Position numbers and translations under genes: made by a program. From positions 1-23,392 of the IMG/VR virus record IMGVR_UViG_3300031957_000328: a stretch of DNA of 23,392 bases. The stretch is one strand, 5' to 3'. The DNA is from a virus. Shown here piece after piece: positions 15,797-21,725 of this stretch; the stretch's first letter is position 1; each line of letters begins with the position of its first letter. Under the pieces are notes generated by a model. The model saw only the letters and a program-made list of their open reading frames with translations, made no database searches and was not told the DNA's origin.

Positions 15797-15804
15797 ATAA
15801 CGTA
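15797..15804 (-). promoter_or_regulatory. TACGTTAT element upstream of the terminase genes
   Basis: The same octamer as before the other morphogenesis genes, here 27 nt before the terminase small subunit ATG and not 6 nt. The transcript would carry a short leader beginning within the palindrome at 15779-15794. TTTAAAA lies 12 nt upstream of its ACG, as at 14339-14346. Confidence 0.5.
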
Positions 15805-15817
15805 ATAATTATAAATT

Positions 15818-16663
15818 TTAAATACCACAATATCCAGAATCACATTCATTAAAGTCATCTTCAAATAATTCTGTTTGATTATCCCATTTAATTATTTCGT
15901 TAAAAGATAAGTTTTTTTCTTTATACCAAACATCTTTATTGTGTTTAATTCTTTCTTTACTTGCAAACCATTCTATTTTGTTTTTGTGTTTAGTGTGCAT
16001 CTTTTTTATAAGCAATGGGTTTTTATGAAAACACCCTACACAATTATTCATCCAAGCAAATCTTACAGGTTTGTCTTTCCAATACTCCTCTATGTTGTCT
16101 TTATATATATTATCTTTAATAAGTGGAAACGTTGGTTTCTGCCATTCTATTATTCCCCATTTGTTTCTAGTTTTTCTTTTTCCTATAATTGCTTTCATTT
16201 CTAACAATCCATTGACGTTTGTTTTCTCTAAAGTTCGTTTAGCTCTACGTTGTTCGTTAGCTCTAAAGCCTATTCTAAATTCTGATGGTTCATTAATTGT
16301 TTGTTGCCACCATTTAAATATAGGTTCTAGTTTCATTTGTGTTGTGCAGTATCTTCTAAGTGGATCAGGTAATGTTCCTGCAGTATCTAATACTTTATCA
16401 AATGTTTTACCTGTAACCCATTCTATCTTTTGACCAATGTATTGTTCCAGATCTAACATAGTATATATAATTGTATCATCTTCAGCAGTAGCTATAAATG
16501 GAGCTTGTATTCTATCCTCTACTTCTTGTCTTATTTTTTTATCTGGAAATTTAGATTCTTTATGTTCTATTCTAACTAAAGAAAATACATTATAATCAGA
16601 TGGGTAATGTGCAGATATATATGCAGAGGTTTTACCTCCACTAATCGTGTTTACTGTTTTCAT
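15818..16663 (-). CDS. PAPS-reductase-like PP-loop protein
   Basis: I start this at the ATG at 16663 (281 residues, MKTVNTISGGKTSAY); an in-frame TTG three codons upstream is less likely. SGGKTSA (8-14) is the PP-loop ATP-pyrophosphatase motif of the adenine nucleotide alpha-hydrolase/PAPS reductase (CysH, DndC-like) family. Further conserved features are RRYCTTQMKLEPI (103-115), NCVGCFHKNP (207-216) and C-terminal CDSGYC (274-279). C106, C208, C211 and two C-terminal Cys could hold an Fe-S cluster. Such phage proteins are common but their substrate is unknown; they need not reduce PAPS. It ends the replication operon and shares QTELF (263-267) with the methyltransferase two genes upstream. 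DNA modification by sulfur or other adenylate chemistry is a guess. Confidence 0.75.
   Translation of the reverse strand: MKTVNTISGGKTSAYISAHYPSDYNVFSLVRIEHKESKFPDKKIRQEVEDRIQAPFIATAEDDTIIYTMLDLEQYIGQKIEWVTGKTFDKVLDTAGTLPDPLRRYCTTQMKLEPIFKWWQQTINEPSEFRIGFRANEQRRAKRTLEKTNVNGLLEMKAIIGKRKTRNKWGIIEWQKPTFPLIKDNIYKDNIEEYWKDKPVRFAWMNNCVGCFHKNPLLIKKMHTKHKNKIEWFASKERIKHNKDVWYKEKNLSFNEIIKWDNQTELFEDDFNECDSGYCGI
15863..15881 (-). repeat. 19-nt direct repeat, copy 2 (inside PP-loop gene)
   Basis: AAATAATTCTGTTTGATTA on the plus strand, identical to 16769-16787. On the minus strand it encodes the NQTELF peptide in both genes in the same frame, near each C-terminus. Confidence 0.75.
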
Positions 16664-16769
16664 TCTTCTCAAGGCTTTTCTTTATTACCTCTACACTTAA
16701 ATAGATTTGGCTTACTATGTTCTCTAGTCTTTTTATTCTTTGTATGTTGGTATGTTTCTTTTGTTTCAA
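16641..16769 (-). CDS. Small coiled-coil protein with TTG start (42 residues)
   Basis: An ORF from the TTG at 16769, which overlaps the TGA of the methyltransferase (TTGA), reading (L/M)KQKKHTNIQRIKRLENIV then SQIYLSVEVIKKSLEKNE and ending SKHD. It has a heptad pattern throughout, fills the 100-nt gap and overlaps the start of the PP-loop gene by 23 nt. Its position suggests co-translation with the modification genes. The TTG start and small size keep confidence moderate. Confidence 0.55.
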   Translation of the reverse strand: MKQKKHTNIQRIKRLENIVSQIYLSVEVIKKSLEKNENSKHD

Positions 16770-17398
16770 AATAATTCTGTTTGATTAATATTTTCTTTTC
16801 TTCTTATGCCCATTACTGTATCTAATATTGTTTTACCTGCAACATAATCTACTAGATTTCTAGCAATTTTATTAATTGGTTGTTTGCCTTTGTATTTATA
16901 AAAATTATAATTGTGAAAATCACACAATTTTTTAACTTCTTGTGTACCAGTAGAGATTCTAGCTTCTCTATGAGTTAATTTATTAGGTAAATTAAAATTA
17001 CACCAATATAAATGTCTATGCCTTTTTTTTGCAGGTATCAAAGGTTCATAATAAGGTATTACATTTTCAACTACATACTTGCCATTATATAACTTATCTA
17101 AAAAAATAATTTCTTGATATAAACTCATATCAGGATATTTCATTTTTATTTTGTTTTTGTTTGATTGCACTAACCTACTATGTGTAGGACAAGGTGGTGA
17201 ACTCCAAATAAAATCAAAGTCTTTGTAGTGGTCTAATAAATATTGATGTGCATCTGCAACTATTACTTTATCGCCAGGAAATCTTTCTTGATATAAACTA
17301 GCAAGTTCCTCATCCCATTCAACAGCTGTTATTTCGTGTTCATTGCCCCACTTGTATCTATTACCTCCAAGACAAGCATATAAGTTTAGTATCTTCAT
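16766..17398 (-). CDS. C5-cytosine DNA methyltransferase (short form)
   Basis: A 210-residue protein with motif I LYACLGGNRYKW (6-17, SAM binding, relaxed from FxGxGG), an acidic AVEWDEELA (25-33, motif II), motif IV SSPPCPTHSR (66-75, catalytic Cys70), motif VI ENV (111-113), motif VIII-like KKRHRHLYW (124-132), and a C-terminal GKQPINKIARNLVDYV (171-186) resembling the closing motif. At 210 residues it is much shorter than typical Dcm/HhaI enzymes (about 320), and the target-recognition region is only about 40 residues. It may therefore have relaxed or unusual specificity. It could protect phage DNA from host restriction; no cognate nuclease is adjacent. It ends KENINQTELF. Confidence 0.75.
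   Translation of the reverse strand: MKILNLYACLGGNRYKWGNEHEITAVEWDEELASLYQERFPGDKVIVADAHQYLLDHYKDFDFIWSSPPCPTHSRLVQSNKNKIKMKYPDMSLYQEIIFLDKLYNGKYVVENVIPYYEPLIPAKKRHRHLYWCNFNLPNKLTHREARISTGTQEVKKLCDFHNYNFYKYKGKQPINKIARNLVDYVAGKTILDTVMGIRRKENINQTELF
16769..16787 (-). repeat. 19-nt direct repeat, copy 1 (methyltransferase 3' end)
   Basis: The partner of 15863-15881. It codes for the last residues INQTELF of the methyltransferase. Both the exact nucleotide identity and the shared reading frame argue for duplication of a peptide module or selection on it. Confidence 0.75.
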
Positions 17399-17736
17399 TC
17401 TGTACCTGATATTATATTATCTTTTATGTACCATAAGTCCTCTCTTATGTTGTCTTTCTCTATTTCTTTTTGTAAGTGTGCTAAGGCTCTCCATACTACT
17501 TTTGCCGAGTGTCTTACTCCGTCTAAATCTATCTTGCCGTTTTCTATTAGATGTCGCATAAGTGCATCTAAGTCATCTTGGCTTTTATCTCTGTCCCAAT
17601 GTATCTCTTTCTCTGGGTGGTGTTGTTTACTTCCTATGTAACTAACTCTAGCTACTTCGCATAGTGCATCAGGAAAGTATTTAATCAGTCCTTTATACAA
17701 AGGTATCTGCTTTCTCTTTTGTTGGTTTGTTTCCAT
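17395..17736 (-). CDS. dATP/dGTP diphosphohydrolase-like domain protein
   Basis: A 113-residue protein matching a small phage family annotated as dATP/dGTP diphosphohydrolase N-terminal domain: YFPDALCEVARVSYIGSKQH (20-39), then HPEKEIHWDRDKSQDDLDAL (40-59), MRHLIENGKIDLDGVRHSAK (60-79) and WRALAHLQKEIE. The acidic and His residues fit an all-helical, metal-dependent (MazG-like) nucleotide hydrolase. Such enzymes could adjust dNTP pools during replication. Related enzymes occur in 2-aminoadenine phages, but no PurZ or dedicated Z-polymerase gene is in this window, so that role is not supported here. ATGA-type overlaps link it to both neighbours. Confidence 0.75.
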   Translation of the reverse strand: METNQQKRKQIPLYKGLIKYFPDALCEVARVSYIGSKQHHPEKEIHWDRDKSQDDLDALMRHLIENGKIDLDGVRHSAKVVWRALAHLQKEIEKDNIREDLWYIKDNIISGTE

Positions 17737-18136
17737 CTATATCGTTTAAAGGTAATGTATCTACTATTCTAAGGAGTTTCTTTAAGTCCTTTTCTTTAGT
17801 GTAGTCTATTATGTGGTTTATTAATGCTTTTCTTAATTTGGATTTGTTTCTTAGTCTTAGTAGAACTAAATCAAAATACTTGTCTAGGTTTCTGTTATAT
17901 CGCCTGTGGGTTTCAAATGCTTTCAAACTATGTATTGCAGTTGCGTGATCATAACTCTTTCCGTTTAATCTATAAAAGTCTTTTATTTGATGATAGGTAA
18001 AATTACAATGATGCCTCAACATAAACGTAAGCAAACTTCTGACCTCTATATATTCTCTTTTCCTAGTATTTTTAAATACATCAATATCAGATATATCTAT
18101 AATGTTCTTTGCTATCTTATTTGCCTCTTTATTCAT
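17693..18136 (-). CDS. DnaA domain IV-like (origin-binding) helix-turn-helix protein
   Basis: A 147-residue protein resembling the C-terminal DNA-binding domain of DnaA without the ATPase: EYIEVRSLLTFMLRHHCNF (28-46) parallels the DnaA 'a-r-i-YL-r' helix, then TYHQIKDFYRLNGK (47-60) and the signature-like SYDHATAIHSLK (61-72), compare DnaA DHSTVLHA. The C-terminal half is a basic helix-rich extension. It could bind DnaA boxes at a phage origin or act as a regulator that competes with host DnaA. I did not find an obvious cluster of DnaA boxes in this window. Confidence 0.65.
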   Translation of the reverse strand: MNKEANKIAKNIIDISDIDVFKNTRKREYIEVRSLLTFMLRHHCNFTYHQIKDFYRLNGKSYDHATAIHSLKAFETHRRYNRNLDKYFDLVLLRLRNKSKLRKALINHIIDYTKEKDLKKLLRIVDTLPLNDIDGNKPTKEKADTFV

Positions 18137-19070
18137 AACTCGTGCATATGTATTTTAATTGTACTTTGTTTAAATTAAACCACTCTCCTCTTACATTTTG
18201 TTTTTTATATTTTTTATGTAAGTCTGTTTCTATATCGTTGTTAAATATCTTTATTAGTTCGTATGTTGGTTTCTCTGCTTGTAATGTTTTCTCTCTATTA
18301 AGTGGATTTATAGATTTGCCTATTTTATAATAGCCTGTGTTTTTGTCCTTGAGTATATAAGTTTTTGAAGCAGGTTTTACATAATCATTATAAATGTAAG
18401 TATTGTAATTGTATTTATTTTGTGCTATTTTTTTTTGCTCTTTATATTGTTTTTTCTTTGCCTTATATTTCTCTATATTTTTTTTGTACCCATATTTTAA
18501 ATAAATACCAAAATAACTAAAGAAATCAATAAATTCACTATTATATTTTTTTATAGTTTTATATGGTATTTTAAATAAGTCTTGTGCTTTTATTGTGTAC
18601 CAACAAGAATTACTCCACCCATAAGTTTCTATTAAAACATCTAACTCATCATTAATCATTAACTGTTCCCAATAATTTTCATACTCGCCTTTACACCAAT
18701 AACATCTTATACCTTTACCTGAATAGACACCAAGTATTCTTTTATCAAACAAACCATAACTTGCTAGATTTGAAATAGTATTTACATAACTATTTTCACT
18801 GCACTTATATATAAACCTTTCTAAATATAAATTGCTTCGATAGTATTTATAACTTAAATCTAACAAATCAAAATCAAGTCCAATATAGTCATCCATTACA
18901 CCTAATTTTTTTTTATAGTAATCGCCTTTTGGTTTTGTGTAATAAATTTCTCCATCTACTTCTATTCGCTTACTATAACCCTCATCATAATAAGTCATCT
19001 CTTTTTCAGGATTTATTCTTATATTATTTTCAGAATCTATTGATAAATCTTCTTTTCTTATTATATTCAT
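18129..19070 (-). CDS. T5orf172/Mug113-type GIY-YIG superfamily protein
   Basis: A 313-residue protein. The C-terminal part (about 237-309) matches T5orf172/Mug113 domains: KTYILKDKNTGYYKIGKSIN (236-255), PLNREKTLQ, then LHKKYKKQNVRGEWFNLNKV (284-303) with Glu and Trp in GEWFNL. These domains belong to the GIY-YIG nuclease superfamily. The N-terminal 200 residues (Tyr/Lys-rich, with CYWCKGEYENYW near 123-134) are not recognised and are followed by a lysine-rich helix. The gene looks even more A+T-rich than its neighbours, with long A and T runs, suggesting a separate origin. Nuclease activity is inferred from the superfamily; a homing role is not shown. Confidence 0.65.
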   Translation of the reverse strand: MNIIRKEDLSIDSENNIRINPEKEMTYYDEGYSKRIEVDGEIYYTKPKGDYYKKKLGVMDDYIGLDFDLLDLSYKYYRSNLYLERFIYKCSENSYVNTISNLASYGLFDKRILGVYSGKGIRCYWCKGEYENYWEQLMINDELDVLIETYGWSNSCWYTIKAQDLFKIPYKTIKKYNSEFIDFFSYFGIYLKYGYKKNIEKYKAKKKQYKEQKKIAQNKYNYNTYIYNDYVKPASKTYILKDKNTGYYKIGKSINPLNREKTLQAEKPTYELIKIFNNDIETDLHKKYKKQNVRGEWFNLNKVQLKYICTSYE

Positions 19071-19837
19071 AAAGTACCTGTTATGCAGTAACTATCTATA
19101 TCTGCTCCGTTAATAAAAAATGTCTCGTAGACCTCTAATGCCTTTGTTACTTTAGCCTTTCCTGATTCATAGAACCCCTCACTACAATCATAGATACCTA
19201 TATCTAATGAGCCTTTGTCTATTGCTATAAACTTAAACTCCTCGTATGGTTTGTTAAATAGTTCAGAATATAAATATACCTGTACATCATATCCATACTT
19301 GTAAGATGAGTAAGGAAATGCTTTTAAGTCTGCAGTTGTTTTAAGATCAATGATTCCTTGACCTAATACATCTGCTTTTCCTCTAAATGGATATCCTTGT
19401 ACCTCGCCTATTGCAGGAACTTCAAACTCTGTATTTGTTATAAGTTTTAAAGCGTGTTCGTTTCTAAAGAAAGCATCTGCTAGTCTTTCGGCATCGTTCT
19501 TTTGTTTCATCGTATAAACTTTTCCGTGTTCCTCTTTAGCTAGTTTATATGCCTTAGTGTTTTTAGATTGTACATCTACAAAGATTTGTTTTGCAAATAC
19601 ATCAGGTTCTAATATACAAGTGTGAAATAACCACCCTGCATCTAAAGCGTTTGATTCTTGTGATCCGTATTGTGTAACATACTTATACTTCTTAGGACTA
19701 TCTAAGAGTAATTTAATCGTAGAGGAGCTTAGAGCTGCTTTGCCTAAGTAACCATAGTAAAACGAATCATCATTCATTTTCTCTAGTATCTCATCTCGTT
19801 TGTATGTTTTTCCGTCTAATAATTGAATAGTGTCCAT
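19067..19837 (-). CDS. PD-(D/E)XK exonuclease, RecE/Cas4-like
   Basis: A 256-residue protein of the DUF3799/exodeoxyribonuclease VIII-like group. Landmarks: SSSTIKLLLDSPKKYKYV (37-54), ALDAGWLFHTCILEP (64-78, conserved His72), GYPFRGKADVL (148-158, D156), GIIDLKTT (161-168, D164 and K166 of the DxK active site) and YGYDVQVYLYSEL (181-193, with the Q-x3-Y motif of RecB-family nucleases). This 5'-3' exonuclease would feed single-strand annealing recombination or process DNA ends; a partner annealing protein is not in the window. Its start overlaps a tiny membrane-protein ORF, and its stop overlaps the next ATG. Confidence 0.8.
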   Translation of the reverse strand: MDTIQLLDGKTYKRDEILEKMNDDSFYYGYLGKAALSSSTIKLLLDSPKKYKYVTQYGSQESNALDAGWLFHTCILEPDVFAKQIFVDVQSKNTKAYKLAKEEHGKVYTMKQKNDAERLADAFFRNEHALKLITNTEFEVPAIGEVQGYPFRGKADVLGQGIIDLKTTADLKAFPYSSYKYGYDVQVYLYSELFNKPYEEFKFIAIDKGSLDIGIYDCSEGFYESGKAKVTKALEVYETFFINGADIDSYCITGTL

Positions 19838-19905
19838 AGTAAAATAAGTATTATGCCTATGTAGCTAAATGCTAAGGCTTTCATTCTGTTTTCGTAGTTT
19901 TTCAT
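19816..19905 (-). CDS. Tiny membrane protein (29 residues)
   Basis: An ORF from the ATG at 19905 starting MKNYENRMKALAF and ending with a single hydrophobic span SYIGIILILLWTLFNY. It overlaps the end of the 92-residue gene and the start of the exonuclease gene, bridging their 27-nt gap. Composition is a clear transmembrane pattern, but the short length and double overlap leave coding status uncertain. Confidence 0.45.
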   Translation of the reverse strand: MKNYENRMKALAFSYIGIILILLWTLFNY

Positions 19906-20143
19906 TTTCTTTATCTGTTTTTCTTGCTCGAGTTATTGCTCTTAGTTTATCGCTTCTTGCTTCTGAAATTAATTTCTCAAAAGAATATTGCTCTAACTCT
20001 AACTGATTTATATAAAAGAATATTCTAATTGCAATATCCTCTAAATCTTTTATCTCTTTGTTTTTTGATTTCGCTTTCCATTTCTTAACCAAATGTAACA
20101 AAGCATTTATATCTGCCGTAGCTTGTAACTTTCCTAAACTCAT
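19865..20143 (-). CDS. Helical protein of unknown function
   Basis: A 92-residue, highly charged, all-helical protein beginning MSLGKLQATADINALLHLVK and ending in a Lys/Glu coiled coil (RARKTDKENEKLRKQNESLSI). I recognise similar proteins in Bacteroidota phage replication clusters but know no function. It overlaps the stop of the 35-residue gene upstream (TAATG). Confidence 0.65.
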   Translation of the reverse strand: MSLGKLQATADINALLHLVKKWKAKSKNKEIKDLEDIAIRIFFYINQLELEQYSFEKLISEARSDKLRAITRARKTDKENEKLRKQNESLSI

Positions 20144-20250
20144 TAAAACATTGAATCAATTATAGATTCTAAGCTCAGTAAAAATACTGTGCATATAAAT
20201 AAGATTAGTGTTGCTACTGCAAGAGTTAAGTATTTCTTTAGTTTTTCCAT
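20143..20250 (-). CDS. Small single-pass membrane protein (35 residues)
   Basis: An ORF starting MEKLKKYLTLAVATLILFIC and ending SLESIIDSMF. It has a basic N-terminus and a hydrophobic span at about 8-27. It is linked by TAATG overlaps to the genes on both sides, which strongly supports translation despite its size. Function is unknown. Confidence 0.65.
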   Translation of the reverse strand: MEKLKKYLTLAVATLILFICTVFLLSLESIIDSMF

Positions 20251-20396
20251 TAGATTAATTTTTTATAGAGTTGTTGTATAAAGATTAGTGTTTCTTCTAA
20301 AGTTTCTTTTGTGATATCATCTTTACATCTTCTAACTGCATAGTTTAGATTACCTGATATCTTACCGAATTCTGATGCTATTTCTATTTTTGTCAT
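20250..20396 (-). CDS. Small protein of unknown function (48 residues)
   Basis: An ORF starting MTKIEIASEFGKISGNLNYA with an Arg/Lys segment (VRRCKDD) and a helical C-terminus (QQLYKKLI). Its ATG overlaps the upstream stop and its stop overlaps the downstream ATG (TAATG both times). Predicted helical; no motif recognised. Confidence 0.65.
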   Translation of the reverse strand: MTKIEIASEFGKISGNLNYAVRRCKDDITKETLEETLIFIQQLYKKLI

Positions 20397-20584
20397 TATA
20401 TAAAGTATTGATATTTTTCTAAGTTCTCGTTAAATCTTCTGTCTCTAAGAATCTCTGTTTGTTTAGCTCTTAGTTCTTTCCTTATCTTTATAAGGTCTTT
20501 AATTTCTGTATTAACCTGATCAATGTTTTTAAACTCATTGTCATTACTGTTGTAGTTAAATACTGTTGGTAGTTTTTCTGCCAT
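20396..20584 (-). CDS. Small helical protein, first gene after a terminator
   Basis: A 62-residue protein beginning MAEKLPTVFNYNSNDNEFKN with a Lys/Arg/Glu-rich helix (EIKDLIKIRKELRAKQTEIL). It starts 11 nt after the T-tract of the terminator at 20595-20616, so either read-through or an unseen promoter within the preceding gene supplies its transcript. It is the head of the overlapping small-gene chain. No family recognised. Confidence 0.65.
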   Translation of the reverse strand: MAEKLPTVFNYNSNDNEFKNIDQVNTEIKDLIKIRKELRAKQTEILRDRRFNENLEKYQYFI

Positions 20585-20594
20585 ATCTTTTTTT

Positions 20595-20616
20595 AAAAAG
20601 GGGTTTTTACACCCCT
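20595..20616 (-). terminator. Intrinsic terminator after the 95-residue gene
   Basis: On the minus strand AGGGGT pairs perfectly with ACCCCT around the loop GTAAAA, followed by five T. It starts 8 nt after the stop at 20624. Confidence 0.8.
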
Positions 20617-20623
20617 ATTGTTA

Positions 20624-20911
20624 TTAAAGTTGTTTTTCTGTAACTGATAATAAATTAAAATCTTTACAAGCATTTTTTATTTCTTCATATAAATCATAAC
20701 CATTAGAATTAGATGATGTACTAAAAAAATTCCAACCCTCATACCCTTTCTTACAACCTACTTTTTTCTTTAATCTCCAGTCTCCAAACATCTTGACTGT
20801 TATAGAACAAGCGTCTAAATAACCACTTGCATTTCTATCATATTTATTTTTATGATTATTTTTAAGTGATTCTAATTTGTTTTTTAAATTTTGATAATCT
20901 TGAATTTCCAT
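20624..20911 (-). CDS. Small protein of unknown function with its own promoter
   Basis: A 95-residue protein beginning MEIQDYQNLKNKLESLKNNH, with a coiled N-terminal third and a Trp/Gly/Cys-containing middle (MFGDWRLKKKVGCKKGYEGW, 41-60). It is a single-gene unit: a good Bacteroidota-type promoter upstream (20942-20972) and a terminator 8 nt after the stop. That isolation within an otherwise overlapping cluster suggests early or high expression; it could be an early host-takeover or anti-defence protein, but nothing in the sequence shows this. Confidence 0.65.
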   Translation of the reverse strand: MEIQDYQNLKNKLESLKNNHKNKYDRNASGYLDACSITVKMFGDWRLKKKVGCKKGYEGWNFFSTSSNSNGYDLYEEIKNACKDFNLLSVTEKQL

Positions 20912-20941
20912 TTCGTTTTGCTTTTAATTAATAATTATACT

Positions 20942-20972
20942 GCAATATACAAATTAAAATGATATAAACAAA
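20942..20972 (-). promoter_or_regulatory. Host-type promoter TTTG-N19-TATATTGC
   Basis: In the 63-nt gap before the 95-residue gene, TTTG (20969-20972) is followed after 19 nt by TATATTGC (20942-20949). This matches the Bacteroidota consensus TTTG-N19-21-TAnnTTTG at the -33 element and at TAnnTT of the -7 element. Expected start is near 20936, giving a leader of about 25 nt before the ATG at 20911. Confidence 0.65.
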
Positions 20973-20974
20973 TG

Positions 20975-21388
20975 TTAATTAGTTTTATTTGCTTGTACTC
21001 GGTGTGCATCCCTTTCTTTAAGAAGGTAACAAGGCTTTTTAATTCGTTTTTTAGTCCATAGTGTAGTGTCAGGACAATACATTTCTACCTCCTCTTGTTT
21101 AGGTAAATCGTTTAACCAGAATATATAATTGCCTTTAGGATCAGCTACAAAATATAAAGCGATAGCATCTTCCTTTATGAGTTTATCGAACTTATACTTC
21201 TCAATCATTTTGTCCTCATAGTACTTTTTCCTTAGCTTGATTTCCATAACACATTGAACACCCTTTGGAGTTGTGCCTATACAATCAAAATGCTCAAAGC
21301 CTCCTCCACACCATTCAAGATTCCACCCATCTAAGTTTAAGAGTGTTACTATTGATTGTTCAAACTGATGTACTTTACTTATATTCAT
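20975..21388 (-). CDS. PD-(D/E)XK-like nuclease, small
   Basis: A 137-residue protein with a Cys/Gly-rich start (WCGGGFEHFDCIG, 26-38) and a core FDCIG...VMEIKLRKKYY (34-57), giving D35 followed by E49-x-K51, the arrangement of PD-(D/E)XK nuclease active sites in small resolvase/restriction-like enzymes. The C-terminus (PDTTLWTKKRIKKPCYLL) is basic. It may process branched or foreign DNA. Overlap of its ATG with the upstream stop (ATGA) ties it to the sigma-factor operon. The assignment is motif-based only. Confidence 0.55.
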   Translation of the reverse strand: MNISKVHQFEQSIVTLLNLDGWNLEWCGGGFEHFDCIGTTPKGVQCVMEIKLRKKYYEDKMIEKYKFDKLIKEDAIALYFVADPKGNYIFWLNDLPKQEEVEMYCPDTTLWTKKRIKKPCYLLKERDAHRVQANKTN

Positions 21389-21576
21389 ACAAGTTTATTA
21401 ATGTCTTTTATCCAGATCTTATATATAGAACCATTGCAGGTACAAGGCTCGTGATATTTATGGTTGTAGTATTTAGCGTGTAACTCTGCTACTAGTTTTA
21501 TTTGTTCTTTGTTTAGTTCGTGTTGTCTTTTACGATTGACAAACTCTAACCATCTTGATAAATCTTCTTCTACCAT
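21385..21576 (-). CDS. Small protein with CxC motif
   Basis: A 63-residue protein beginning MVEEDLSRWLEFVNRKRQHE and containing KYYNHKYHEPCTCNGSIYKI (35-54). The CxC with nearby His residues could bind zinc. It resembles small proteins found beside phage sigma-factor genes; function unknown. ATGA overlap with the following nuclease-like gene and a 7-nt overlap with the preceding small gene. Confidence 0.65.
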   Translation of the reverse strand: MVEEDLSRWLEFVNRKRQHELNKEQIKLVAELHAKYYNHKYHEPCTCNGSIYKIWIKDINKLV

Positions 21577-21725
21577 AGCTTTACCTTTTTATCTAAATCG
21601 TTTTTTCTGTCTGTGCAGCCACAATCATCTTTTCCTAATTTCTTTGCTACCCAAGTAGCTAAACGTTTACCATAACCTAACGTTATTACGTTTATGATTT
21701 TTTCTAATAGTGTTCCTAGTCCCAT
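21570..21725 (-). CDS. Small protein with CGC motif (51 residues)
   Basis: An ORF from the ATG at 21725 beginning MGLGTLLEKIINVITLGYGK with a DDCGCTDRKNDLDKKVKLW end. It overlaps the end of the sigma-factor gene by 10 nt and the start of the 63-residue gene by 7 nt, so the region is otherwise fully explained. I recognise DCGCxxRKxxL mini-proteins from Bacteroidota phages; no function known. Confidence 0.7.
   Translation of the reverse strand: MGLGTLLEKIINVITLGYGKRLATWVAKKLGKDDCGCTDRKNDLDKKVKLW

Noticed and set aside
16664-16672. TTG at 16672 as start of the PP-loop protein
   Set aside because: The ATG at 16663 starts MKTVNTISGG, so the PP-loop comes at the usual distance from the N-terminus, and ATG is the commoner start here.
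17395-17736. Z-genome (2-aminoadenine) biosynthesis suggested by the dATP/dGTP diphosphohydrolase-like gene
   Set aside because: No PurZ, DpoZ or other Z-pathway gene is visible in the window, and this family also occurs in phages without that chemistry.
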